In this document: piece by piece, positions 21,280 to 32,717 of the stretch | How positions within the stretch are numbered: position 1 is the first letter of the stretch | How the letters are laid out: each line of letters begins with the position of its first letter | Origin: Wallemia ichthyophaga EXF-994 | Lineage: Eukaryota; Basidiomycota; Wallemiomycetes; Wallemiales; Wallemiaceae | Direction of reading: 5' to 3' | Assembly (NCBI RefSeq): GCF_000400465.1 | Contig: NW_008806275.1 | Location: forward strand, 558,001 to 622,000 | DNA length: 64,000 bases | Translations under genes and position numbers: made by a program | Notes under the pieces: model-generated | Database searches by the model: none | Told to the model about the DNA's origin: nothing | The model's input: the letters and a program-made list of their open reading frames with translations, nothing else

Positions 21280-24200
21280 TCATCTCTTTTGTTTATTACG
21301 CTTCTTATGTTTTCGTCGTAACTTCTTTTCCACCTTTTTGTAGTTGCAATTATGTTTCTCCATTAAATTAGACACGTATTCGTGTGCCACGTCGAACTGT
21401 TCTGTTAATTTCCACAAGTATGCTTCCCAGTCACTTTCATCTCCCTGAGGTTGGCCAGTCTGTTCCCTGTCCTGGTCATCATCGTCGTCCTCAGCTCTGT
21501 TGTCCTCAACAACGGTGTCAATCTGTACGTTCTCAACAGCGTTATCGTTGTTGACTTCCTTCTCGTTGATTTCTTCCATCTCATTAGTGTCCTCCTCCAA
21601 TCCACTACCTTCGTCCGAAATGTTATACTCAGTTTCTCGAAGTGCGGTTTCATACTGGACAAGCTTCTGCGTGCTATGCGTGGGTGTTTGAGCTCTTTCT
21701 TCATCCACATCACTTTCTTTTTCTGCCAACTCATCCACATTACTCTCTGATTCATTACTTACACTCTTTGGCTTCTTATTCTGTTCAAGTTTCTGGCTTA
21801 GCTGCTTTTCCAACAGCTTCTCTGCTTCCCACTGATTACGCTTTTTCTCCTCAACGATAGACCTCCTTGTCTTAGCATCGTTTTCCACCGCGATATCTGG
21901 TCTACTCTTTCGCTTCTCATTGAATATACCTGCATCAAATGAAGAATCAGGGAATTCGACATCAGAAGCCAAAAGGGACGACTCGTCTAATTGCACTTCA
22001 CGATCTTGTTTCTGATCGTTACCTTGAGAATCTTCTTCGCTTTCGCGTCCGTTTACTACATTGCCATTTGAATCCCTTACTAAAACACCATCTGAGTCCC
22101 ATTTTTCAAAGTTAAGGACACCGAGATCTTCTAGATCGTATTCAGGCCGTTCATATATTAGTTTAGAAAAATACTCTGGTCGAGACCTATATCTGTCCGC
22201 CCATGATTTTTCACTTGGTCGCCAAGGCGTCTGCGCGATATCGAATCAGTTTTGAACGCTCATATACCTTTCTAGGCTTACTCTATTTGCCAATTTGCGC
22301 CAGATACCATGTTTTCTATTTGGATGATGCCTCAGCCATGTTAGTATAATATTGTCCTCAGTTTCATTGAACTTTTGAACATGACCAGGGCGTTTCGAGG
22401 CATGCATCTTCGCTCTTGACGTGTCTTCATCGACGAGACTTATCTCGTTTACATTTATTGTAGAAGTTGGTTTCCTGCTTGAGCTTGTACTTGGACTGGC
22501 AATGTTTGAGCTGCTTGATCGTGTTGATCGTTTAAAACTTTTGAATTGAGTTGCACTATTTGGTCGATTTGTAACTTCATCTTGATAAACTCGTCGAGGT
22601 GTTTGCGACGGCTTCACCTTTATTGCACTCTTGATTCTACTTACACTGGGTTCCTCCTCAATTTCAGAGTCACTTGTTTGACCCATAAGCAGTCTGGAGC
22701 TATTCTCAAACCTCAAAGCAGGCGGTATGTCATGCTCTTTAATAATCTCTGAGCGAAGTCTGTTTGTATCGCTTGTATGATTCTGACTGCCACCCTCCAA
22801 AGAATCGTTCTTATCCTCAATGCGACTCTTGGCGCCCACGAAATCCTCAATCTCGTCCTCTTCTTTCTCATCATCACCTATACCGTCCTCTTTGTTTTCG
22901 ACTTCGTCTTCATCAATGTCTTCTTCCTCTTTGTCACTTTCAAGGATATTTTTCTCGTGCGATCTCGGCTTTTGAACATAGACACGTTTTGTGGAGGTAG
23001 TCGGAAGACGTATGTGAGCCAGTTCGTAATCTCTTTCCCTCTTATTCCCGAAAAGACTTCTAGCCCTTTCATGTTTTACTTCATTTGTAGCAGTAGGAGA
23101 CCCAGAGGACTCATCACGCGCTGCCCTTTGCTTAGGATTGAGGTAAGGCTCTGAGCGTTGTCTGCGAGCCCTAATGGTATCGAACTGGTCCATATCTTCA
23201 TCATTATCAATCTCCCCTTCCTCCTTTTCGCTTTCATGGCTGCGATGAAAAGTATGCACGGGCACAGATTCAAGCCTTGTTCGCTGACCGTGTCGGGCAG
23301 GAGCTGAGCTATGTCTGTGGTTGTTGATTGCATTATCTTGATTCATTTCATCGTCACCCTGATTCTCACTCTCATTCTCTGAAAGACTCCTAACCCTATC
23401 TTGTTCAACTTTTATACGCTTAGCGTGTTTCTCTCTGAGCTCCTTCTCGAACATCTTTTTGGCATGCTTGGCGCCTTCGTAGTAGAGAAAACTGCCCAGC
23501 TCACTTGGATCGAAAGCGTCATGCATCTGTTACTTGTCAGTGAAGTTACTGTAGCTTTCATGCGACATACACGCTTCGAAGCTTCCTTCAGAACGCTTGT
23601 GTCGGTATTGTCCATTTCAACGATGGTGCTAAGGAGCAGCCCACGTTGATCAACCGTCAGCTGTTTGCTGGAAGATGTGAGAAAGTCATGTAGGACTAGA
23701 ACGACTCGCACATACCGCATGTGCTTAGGAAGAAGTTCCAACACAGGATTCTCGTCATCTTCTAGTGGAGTCTGCGAATCACGGGCGAACGATAAGCGAC
23801 GACTATGATCCTGCTGACCGTTCAAAGGCTGTTGTGAGCGACTAGGAGTTGCAGAGCCCACATGAGAAAGTCTCTGTCTCTTGTACATGGCTTGTTCTTC
23901 ATCGCGTGGCCTTTTAGAGCGGTTGATGCTTTCAGCTCTATAGGAACTAGATGAAGGCTCCCGAGTTCCGTGCGACTCTCGTTGTTCCCGTACGTTGAGA
24001 TCATTGTGTATACTGCCAGATGGCCAACTGTCAGACTGGGACTGACTTGGTATATTATTACCTGCAGTATGGTTAGTCGAATCACCGTGCTCTCATCTAA
24101 CGCACTTCTTTCAAAGTGTGCGATCAAACTGTTGTAATAAGCCGTGTGCTTAACATATTGCTCGCGCCACTGCCACGCGTGAGTTGTGTCGCTTTAGCTT

Positions 24201-24583
24201 GTCGCACTTACACTCTGCCAAGTGTGGTTGCCGGCCCATGAGATATTTGGCTGTTGGAGAGTGTTTAGCATTGGAGGTGTAAATGATGTAGCTACACACA
24301 TCTTCAACTAATTCCTTATACAGATTATTGCCGCTCCTATTGTCTTTCCCATTTCTTGCAAGATATCTGCCGACACAGTGTTGGACGCGTATCAAGATGA
24401 ATAACAAGATGCTCACAATGCCAGCGATTCTTTCTCATGCTTTGTGTATGGATGTCGTACCATTGTGGTTATTGTAACGTCGTCGTTTGATAAGAGGAGA
24501 TCACGAGACGCGTTAGACGGAATTGGGTAGCATTTTCGCTGGTTTTCAATATGCGTATATTCAAATAGGGCTACTTTTGGCAT
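21280..24583 (-). CDS. RAP1: Rap1-like telomere/regulatory protein with two Myb-type domains
   Basis: Probable Rap1/TERF2IP homologue. Eight exons in transcript order (24583-24417, 24366-24300, 24250-24212, 24169-24106, 24061-23716, 23667-23571, 23526-22282, 22230-21280) give 991 residues with every junction in phase. The first Myb domain (about residues 43-108) reads RHPYTKHEKESLALYLARN, GNNLYKELVED, then HTWQSWREQYVKH, the Rap1 helix-3 pattern. A second Myb domain (about residues 640-700) reads FNETEDNIILTWLRHHP, GIWRKLANR, WADRYRSRPEYF. Between them is a long acidic, Ser-rich disordered region. The C-terminus (WEAYLWKLTEQFDVAHEYV, then a KR-rich end) may be a divergent RCT domain. I see no BRCT domain: only about 40 residues precede Myb1. 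Expected role is telomere protection or silencing. Confidence 0.82.
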
Positions 24584-24891
24584 TAGTATGACCTCCTCAC
24601 GCTACAGCAAACATGTTTACGATGGGTTGACTAAGTGTCTTCGTGTTGTCTTTCACGATGATCCCTTACGGCTGCATAAATGATCTTTTATAACTCTCAG
24701 TGAGTTTACTAACGCGCAATACAAAATTTGTGCGCATTTTTAGATCACAACAAACCTCTATTCGGCAACTGATCATCAAGTATAAGCGTCAACGATAACA
24801 AGCAAATCATCAAGTCAAAAAGTGCTTTAAAGTAAAAACACTGCAAAAGAAAGATATGTTCAAACACAAGTTCCGAATAATTCGGAGCAAA

Positions 24892-24972
24892 AGGTCTTGC
24901 CCGGATTCGAACCGGGGTTAATGGAAGTCTTTGCATCAAAATCCACGGTGATAACCGCTACACTACAAAACC
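24892..24972 (-). tRNA. tRNA-Gln (anticodon TTG) with 9-nt intron
   Basis: Minus-strand 81-nt gene. The acceptor stem GGTTTTG pairs with CAAGACC (one G-T). The D arm contains TAGTGTAGCGGTTATCAC and the T arm is CCCCGGTTCGAATCCGGGG-like with a standard B box (GGTTCGAAT). The anticodon stem GTGGA/TCCAT encloses a loop reading TTTTGA, then an extra TGCAAAGAC, then T. Removing 9 nt after position 37 restores a 7-nt loop with anticodon TTG. The intron contains CAAA, complementary to TTTG, the usual anticodon-intron pairing. A TTTT terminator follows directly. The mature sequence closely resembles yeast tRNA-Gln(UUG). Confidence 0.95.
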
Positions 24973-25171
24973 AGTTACAGAGCTGCTGATAAGTTAAGAT
25001 AAATATCAGAAAACCAATAATTTTTCAAGGATAATAAATTTTTTGTTTCTTCGGCTCATGATGCTTTATCAGCATTTTGCGGTTGGATTTTCAGCTTATT
25101 GGGACTTAGCGGATTGTTTACCGCTCAAATTTATTACTTAAGGCTGCTAGAACTAGCGGAAGCAGTTTTAG

Positions 25172-25351
25172 ACAGCATTCGTTGGACCTCCTAATTTACG
25201 GCACACATGCCAAGAACCGCATCCATTTGAGTCACTACAATCGTCAGCTTTCAATGTACAACAAGTACAGATAGGCGAAGATTATTAATTGTTGCAACGC
25301 TTTTGATCATAAATTATGATTTCTATCTATCTATCTAACAGCATTCGTTGG
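25172..25351. repeat. 14-bp direct repeat pair
   Basis: The sequence ACAGCATTCGTTGG occurs at 25172-25185 and again at 25338-25351, 166 bp apart, beside a tRNA gene and next to a short TATC repeat. No terminal dinucleotides or primer-binding site mark it as an LTR. Confidence 0.55.
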
Positions 25352-25367
25352 TTTACGTGCAGCCAAA

Positions 25368-25546
25368 ACGCGATGCAGGGACGCGATCAGAGAATCAAAA
25401 GGTTCGGATGGGTTTGAAGAATAAAAGTAACATACAGCAACTCCAGCGATTCAGCACCATGTACCTCAGAGCTAGAAGTGAAGACAAGAAGTCGCGGAGA
25501 AATTGAACTGATCAAGGATATCACACGGGAGGATGTAAAGACGCGC
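25368..25546 (+). promoter_or_regulatory. Cluster of three ACGCG (MCB-like) elements upstream of RFC4
   Basis: ACGCGA occurs at 25368-25373 and 25381-25386, and ACGCGC at 25541-25546, all within 271 bp upstream of the RFC start. ACGCG is the core of the MluI cell-cycle box bound by MBF at G1/S genes in yeasts, which suits a replication factor. Binding is inferred, not shown. Confidence 0.4.
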
Positions 25547-25638
25547 CAATACCAATATATCGCATATTGGCTCAGCTGTGTTACGTGAGCACACTAGAAA
25601 AGCAAGACCCTTTGTTTATCTCCTTCCACCATCTCCAA

Positions 25639-26777
25639 ATGTCAAAAGCACTAAACTACGAAGTACCATGGTGAGTTGCACTGCGAACAGCGCAACCTCT
25701 CTGAGCGGCTCAACCAGGGTAGAAAAATACAGACCTCGCGTGCTGTCCGATCTCGTGGGCAACGAAGATACAGTGAAGAGACTGGAAGTGATAGCGCAGG
25801 ATGGAAATATGCCCCACATGATTATGTCGGTGTGTACAGAGCAATATGGATATGCATGTATTAAACCAACCCTCAGGGTACGCCTGGTATAGGTAAAACG
25901 ACGGCAGTTTTAGCCCTCGCACACACACTGCTAGGACCGGAAGTATTCAAAGAGGCAGTGCTCGAGCTAAATGCATCTGACGAGCGCGGCATTGATGTTG
26001 TCCGCAACCGTATCAAATCCTTCGCTCAGAAGAAGATACAGTTACCTGCGGGTCGGCACAAGATAGTGATTCTCGACGAAGCCGATAGGTGGGTATTTGG
26101 TATCGATAGCAGATTCACGCTAACTCACACACTCGAGCATGACAAGCGGTGCGCAACAGGCCCTTAGACGCACTATGGAGATATACTCCAACACGACCAG
26201 ATTCGCATTCGCATGCAACCAGTCAAACAAAATTATAGAGCCAATTCAGTCACGCTGCGCTATACTTAGGTTCTCTAAACTGCGCGATGTCGAGCTACTA
26301 GCGCGTTTGCGCCACATCGCCCACAAGGAGGAGGTCGAAATCACAGACGATGGTTACGAAGCACTGATATTCACAAGCGAGGGCGATATGCGCCAGGCTG
26401 TAAATAACCTTCAGTCGACGCACACTGGACTCGGTTTAGTCACTCCAGATGCAGTATTTAAGGTGTGCGATCAGCCACATCCACTACTCGTACAGCACCT
26501 CCTCGAAAGCTGCCACAAGGCTAATGTCGACGACGCTCTCGCTAAACTTGATAAGCTTTGGACACACGGTTATGCAGCTGTTGATATCATCCAGACATTG
26601 TTCAGAGTTGCTAGAAATACCAGCTCTCTCGATGAGGCTCTCAAGTTGGAGTATATCAGGGAGATAGGATGGACACACATGCGCATCCTCGAAGGTGTCG
26701 CTACCCTTGTTCAGCTCTCCGGGCTGATAGCACGCTTGTGCAAAATGTCAATTGATCCAAAAGTATTCAAAGTCTGA
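25639..26777 (+). CDS. RFC4: Replication factor C small subunit (yeast Rfc4 / human RFC2)
   Basis: AAA+ clamp-loader subunit that opens PCNA onto primed DNA. Four exons, 25639-25670, 25718-25829, 25877-26088 and 26138-26777, give 331 residues; introns are 47, 47 and 49 nt. The start is fixed by the junction that recreates [20 protein letters not shown]. Walker A is GTPGIGKTT, Walker B is VILDEAD, the SRC motif appears as [10 protein letters not shown], and [15 protein letters not shown] matches the RFC box. The rest ([41 protein letters not shown]) is closest to yeast Rfc4/human RFC2. Length is normal. Confidence 0.96.
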
Positions 26778-26842
26778 AAACAAAGTGTCTATTTTATACC
26801 ATTAATCGTTATTTATCTTACTCGGCACGCTCCCGCGTATCT

Positions 26843-29800
26843 CTATTGCCTGTAGAGTTTCTTGGTCGAATTGATAGTGTTAATCCAAGCATTCCTGTCG
26901 AGAGTCTTCAATGCTATGTTCTCACCTCCACGGGGATATGCGAGATCTAAATAGAGGACATCCTCACGTCTAGGATGTGCGGATACCGAAATCTCGCACA
27001 GTGGTATCGGAAGCTTGTAGAGTGTCCGCTCCGTCACATTGATCAGGAGTATAATATCGTTACAAAGCACGACGTGGATAATCTTGTTGCTTTTGGATTT
27101 AGCAAGCTCTCCTTCCTTGATGAGTAACCTCTTTGATGAACTTGTGTTCTCCAACTCGATCCTGCTTATCGGTGAGGAAAGTAAAGACAAAGATCAGCAA
27201 CTCACTTTTGTCCCATCACAAGCGAGTTGGATATCTCTTGCAAGCGTGTGTGAGACTCCTGCACACGCACATCTTCATTCACCGCCAACAGCAACCCTTC
27301 AATCTCATCGAGCGCCCTCTCAATAGATGCGTATTCGAGCGTGTTCTTCTCGGTATATTTGAGTATCTGCTTAATGAGGAGTGGGTATCTAGTTATCCTC
27401 TGCATGGGTGAAAGCAGATGCGTAGATAGTTCCAGATTCCTGCTTGTGGGGTCTTCCTTCAACCTGGTCAGATTCTGCGAAAGCCTGTAATTCTTTCTCT
27501 GCAATGTCTGCAGCACCTTTATAGACTTGTGCTGATTGCTGCAGTACCGCCTGTATATGTCTAAATTGCTCAAGTGTTTATCGAGAAGATCCCCAATTTG
27601 GGATATATACAGCCTTTCATCGCGTTGTCTCATTTCTAAATCGCTGACAAAAGTAGCATGAAGGAGGAGAATATCCTCTATATTAGAGAAGACTATCTCG
27701 ATCGACTGTCCGTCCACCTCTCTAATCAAGTTAGCCAGGTAGACTTCAACTATTGCAGTGAGATCCTTCACGTATACCGATTCACTCTTGATCAATTCAA
27801 AAATCGCTTCCTGTCTATTGCGTTCTTCTTGAGAGAAGCTCTCGAGGGCAGAGTGATTAATAAACGACGACCAGTTTGACGATCTGCTAGATTGTTGAGA
27901 AAGAGGTCTTGATACCGGTCTTGATACAGGTCTTGATACGGGGCGAGACGACATTGTTACAGATGCCGATGCTGATCCAGATCCAGATGACGTATCGTCA
28001 GCCGTTGATGAAGTCGCTGTCGAATTTGATCTGAACCTCCCAAGGAAATCGCCAAGCTTGCTCGATGTCTGAGACTGCAGCGACTGTGAGTGTGAGTGTG
28101 GCTGATCGCGAGAGCGTTTAAGTTGAGTCGCATCCGATTGCGAGCGGTGTCTACGTCCTTTTATTTCCGCCGATTTCCCTGTATCGGCTGTATCAGCTGC
28201 ATGTATGGGTGACTCTATCGTGCTCTGTGGTCGTGATATATCGGGTGCTGCTTCTCGAACAGGTCGAGGTCTGGGTGTAAGCTCTAGCTCTGGTTCTAGT
28301 TCTGGCTTTGGCTCTTGCTCTGGCGTTGAAGGCGATCCTGATGACTCTTCTGTATTTGACTTGATGTTTTGCATCGACGAGGTATCTCTATCTGGAAGGG
28401 GAGCAGTCAGCGAGAGTCGTAATGAAGCGGAAATGAAAGGAAATGCATAGATAAAGTTTTGATCAGACATAACAACAACAGCGTTTAGTTGGACGTTACG
28501 AAGTAGTAAAAGATAGGTATTTATAGTGGGGGAGGAGTATCACTCACCCGACTCTGATTCCAACTCCACGTAAGCAGCAGGAATGTTCCCAATAAGGCCG
28601 TCTTCTGTTGAAATCTTCCACCAATCGTTGTCAGATCTATCGACTACGGTAACAAACTGGCCATCATATAAGGGGAACTCATCTTCAGAGTTTGCCGTGT
28701 AGTCGTAAAGTGCCTTAGCTTGGACAGGAATATCGAGTTCTTTTACGTATGCTTTTGGCAGGTATCCGGATTGGCCTGAAGCCGTGAGCTTGCCATACCA
28801 CCAAGGGCTTTCTGGGTCGCGGCATGGGTTAGCGTCGATGATGAAGTTCTCAGTAAAAGCGAGATCCTCGTCCCTCTGTGGCGCGTAAGCGTAGAGCGAG
28901 CGACATTTAACGACTGTAGTTGAATTAGAATTGGATGAACAACGTACAAACAACGCAACGCACCACAGTGCAGATCAAATTCCTCTGAAAGAGTGTCTGT
29001 TGGATCGACATTGATTGACGGAACTTTGACATAGTCCTCTTCATGTTCTTCTGCGACATTGCCGAGCTCAGGCGCGCGCTGAACAACACCTCCATCGGCA
29101 GCTAAACCAGAGATCCAATCAACACTCTGTCTGTTATCCTTTTTATGTGACTTACTTTCAAGTTGAGCAGCTGCGGGTTGTGATTCAAGTTCAGGTTCAG
29201 GTTCAATATGCTCTCTCGGTGCGTCACTAATATGAAGAGGAGGGGTATCGTCTCCAATCACGCCACCACCAGAGGCAGGTTTGGATCTGTCATTAGTCTG
29301 GGCCTTTTTAAGCGACTTCCCGCCTTGGATTTGCGTCATCAATGAGCCTCTGTCAGCAGGCTTTGATGGGGCTGGCGCGCTTCTTGGTTGAGATTGAGGT
29401 TTGGGTTGAGGTTTGGGTGCTGGAGGTGCATTTGGAGCACTGCTAGGTGTCGTTGGGGTGTCAGCACCAACGGTTGGCGTAGATGAGCCAGAGCCGCCAG
29501 TCATACCGCCAAACAAGACCTTGGCGAGGTTGTCTCTCTTCGCACGACTGCTAAATTCATCCTCAGAGCTGTCCTCTTCGTCTGACTTCTCTTGTGCGTC
29601 ATCGCCCCAGTCATCGTCACTGTTGCTTGTCAAGTGCGTTGATTTTGGCATTGTGGGGACGGGCGCAACTGGACTAGGAGCGGTAGGAATCTGCGACTCA
29701 ATCGATGATGGCGGTAATTCACCCTTGAGGGGGGGGGGGGNNNNNNNNNNNNNNNNNNNNNNNNNNNNNNNNNNNNNNNNNNNNNNNNNNNNNNNNNNNN

Positions 29801-32676
29801 NNNNNNNNNNNNNNNNNNNNNNNNNNNNNNNNNNNNNNNNNNNNNNNNNNNNNNNNNNNNNNNNNNNNNNNNNNNNNNNNNNNNNNNNNNNNNNNNNNNN
29901 NNNNNNNNNNNNNNNNNNNNNNNNNNNNNNNNNNNNNNNNNNNNNNNNNNNNNNNNNNNNNNNNNNNNNNNNNNNNNNNNNNNNNNNNNNNNNNNNNNNN
30001 NNNNNNNNNNNNNNNNNNNNNNNNNNNNNNNNNNNNNNNNNNNNNNNNNNNNNNNNNNNNNNNNNNNNNNNNNNNNNNNNNNNNNNNNNNNNNNNNNNNN
30101 NNNNNNNNNNNNNNNNNNNNNNNNNNNNNNNNNNNNNNNNNNNNNNNNNNNNNNNAGTAGTCTTATGTGTGGCGCCACTCACTCTTTCCTTCTGCTGCTG
30201 CATTCTAATGAATGGGTTTGTAGACTCCTTTTCTTGTGAACTAGCTTGTGGTTGAGGTTGTAGTTGGGGCGGCTGAGGTGAAGGTGGAGCTGGGGCCGGA
30301 GCTGGAGGTGCTGGAGCTGCTTGTGGCGATAGAGAGGGTACTGTAGGAGCAGCAGGAGCAGCAGGTATGGAGAGCTGGGGGGATGGGACAGCGCGCGGCA
30401 CGCTAGCCGGGGTCGGGATAGGAGCTGGTGGAGCAGGAGCAGGAGCAGGTGTCGCCGCCTCTGCAGCCTGTCTAGCATCGCCCTCAGCGCGCAATCTAGC
30501 CTGGCGCTCCTTAAATTTCTTCTCCGCTTCTTCTAACTCCTTCTCTTCGTCCTGGAGCGCTTTCATACGCGCCTCCTTAGCTTTCCTGCGCTGCTCCAAC
30601 AGTTCGTCTTCCGGATCGGCGGGTGGAGCAGGACCAGGAGCAGGTGGTGTTGGGACGGCAGCTTTGCTCGTCTGCGCACCCGGTGCAGGACGTCTCGAAG
30701 GGGGTGGAGGGGGTGGTTTCTTACCAGCGGGCTGACTCTTTTCTGGAGCTGGAGTTGGCTCAGCTGCTTTAGCTGGTTCAGGGGCTGGTGCAGCTTGTGT
30801 GGCTGCATTACGCGCGCCCTTCTCCTCCTCCACCCGCCTCAACCTCTCCTGCTCTCTTTTCAACCTAGCCTCGTCCTCCATCTGGGCACGTTCGCCCGCC
30901 TCTTTCTTCTCTCGCTCGAGACGTTCCTGCACGCTCTCGGTCTCGCCCGTCGACGTCTCTTCGCCCCCACCCACACCGAGCGCTTTGAGACGCTCCTGAA
31001 CGCGTTTCTGTGCTTCGTTCTGAATAAAATTCTTGCGCGCCTCGGCTGACATGCCACGTAAATTCATGCTGCTGTTGCTGTTGCTGCCAGTGGGCTGAGC
31101 GGACTGCGCAGGCACGGGAGGTGGGCTCTTGGCTGAGGTGTCAACCTCTTTCGGCTGAGCTGGGGGTGGTGGTGGTGGTGGTGTCTTGTGTGCCACGCGT
31201 GGTGGCTTGTCGTCGTATGTGCTGCGCATGTATCCACGAGCTGGTACACTGTCCCTTTCACCTTCATATTCTCGATCATAGTCTCGGTCGTAGTCGCGCT
31301 CACGCTCACGGCGTCTTGCGTATGGCGAGGAGGACGAACCACGGCGGTAATACTCGTCGCGCTCTTCTTCCTCGCTATCGCGATACCTCCTATAACGGTC
31401 GTTGCGGTGATCCCTATAGCGTACCGCTTCCCTCTCTGTTTCTTTCTTGCGCCCTTGTGCCCTTTCCATCCGCTTCTCCACTTCAGGTAGTCGCTCATGC
31501 ATCAAATATAGCAACTCCCTTTCGAGCTGACGTCTCTCCTGGTCTTTCTCGCGCGAGGGTCTTCCTGAGCCAACGAAATCTAAATCATCTTGCACTCTCC
31601 TGATGGAATACTTAAGATCATCCATATCACGCTCCAGTTCATCATCATCTTCGGTGCGGTGGCCGGAAAGTGTCGTCTCCTTGTCTAGCCTGGCGGAGGT
31701 GTTGGCGAGCTCGCGCTTCATGTCTTGTAGATCAGAAGTGGGGGAGTTATCTGAGTGTCGGACGTTGCGTCTGTCGATATGGCGTGATGAAGACTTGTAA
31801 GTAGACGAAGCAGCCTCGTTGTCGTCGTGCTTATAAATCGACGCGTCAGATCTAGCAGATGGGAATTGAGGGGAAGTGATACGTTGGTGGTTATCGTGTT
31901 TGAGAATATCTTTGAGTATGTCTACCTGTAGATTGAGATCTTTGGAAGAAGGAGGGATGAGTTCATCGGGTAGCTCGTCTGGGATAGGGTTACCATTGAG
32001 GCCTGTGATGGTGTAAGCTAAACAGTCAAAGTAAGTTTAAAACGGATAACTCACGCCTATAAACCAAAGCCATAGCGACGTGGAACTCAGCCAAGTTTAA
32101 CTTGCCTCTATTCTCAATGTCAGCCAAGTTCCAGATCATCATGAGGTCATCGGAAGCCAGACCAGATTGACCAAAGACGTCTCTAGCCTGGTCACCCGAA
32201 ATGAAGCCTGTTGAATGAGAATCCCAGGCTTTAAAAATTTGGTCATAGTTGCGCTTCTCGTCGCGAGACAATTTCCAGGGAATCTTGGGTGGAGCGGGAG
32301 CGTGCTGGAATGATTGGGGGAGGCTGTTTCCAAAGGGACTAGCATTAGGGAGAAGGGATTGGGTCATCATATTAAGCTGATTGTAAGATTGGGGAGATTG
32401 CCAACCAGTTGGCTGCGGTTGGAGAAAGCTGGAAGATTGCTGGGGCTGGGGCTGTGGCTGAATAAAAGAGGTTTGCTGGGGCTGTAGAGGGTAGCCAGTG
32501 GGCTGTGGTCTTTGAAAGCCAGTAGGCTGTGGCTGTTGCCAGCCAGTGGGTTGAGGCTGCTGCCAGCCGGTTTGTTGAGATTGTAGGGGAGATGGCTGAG
32601 ATGGCTGCTGCCAACCAGTCAAATACGGCGTCTGCGTCGGTGGCGGTGGGTATCCCGAATTGAAATTATTGTTCAT
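26843..32676 (-). CDS. CIN1: Intersectin-like endocytic scaffold and RhoGEF (Cin1 type)
   Basis: Multidomain adaptor linking endocytosis, actin and Rho-GTPase activation, as in Cryptococcus Cin1. Exons in transcript order: 32676-32055, 32002-28964 (with a 415-N gap at 29741-30155), 28913-28548, 28391-27206, 27161-26843. All phases agree. Domains in order: Gln/Pro/Trp repeats (TGWQQPQP); an EH domain around FKAWDSHSTGFISGDQARDVF and MIWNLADIENRGKLNLAEF; a coiled coil with Arg/Glu repeats; a Pro-rich region; a WH2 motif RGSLMTQIQGGKSLKKA; two SH3 domains (SLYAYAPQRDEDLAF and ALYDYTANSEDEFPLYDG); a DH domain (EAIFELIKSESVYVKDL); and a PH domain (VLCNDIILL...AWINTI). The 156-nt intron 28392-28547 joins SH3 and DH. 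A separate RhoGEF gene starting at 28470 is the alternative. Confidence 0.85.
29741..30155. other. Assembly gap (415 N)
   Basis: A run of 415 undetermined bases inside the Pro-rich region of the intersectin-like gene, directly after a G homopolymer at 29729-29740. The frame is continuous across it only because the placeholder length happens to fit, so the missing residue count is unknown. Confidence 0.99.
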
Positions 32677-32717
32677 GATGATGGTCGTGTGCTGTTAGTG
32701 CTCCACCACCAACAAAA

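Larger units (their letters stand above)
24584..25638. other. Intergenic region of about 1 kb carrying tRNA-Gln
   Basis: Apart from the tRNA gene, the region holds a 14-base direct repeat (25172-25185 and 25338-25351), a TATC microsatellite (about 25322-25337) and three ACGCG-type elements upstream of the RFC gene. No protein-coding frame is supported. Confidence 0.5.

Noticed and set aside
25172-25351. Solo LTR next to tRNA-Gln
   Set aside because: Only a 14-bp repeat is present, without TG...CA ends, primer-binding site or target duplication.
26843-28470. Separate RhoGEF gene starting at an ATG at 28470
   Set aside because: A 156-nt intron joins the upstream SH3 exon to the DH exon in phase and gives the known Cin1 intersectin order; kept as an alternative only.
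29413-30255. 280-residue plus-strand open frame across the N gap
   Set aside because: Its length comes mostly from undetermined bases and it is the complement of the Pro-rich intersectin region.
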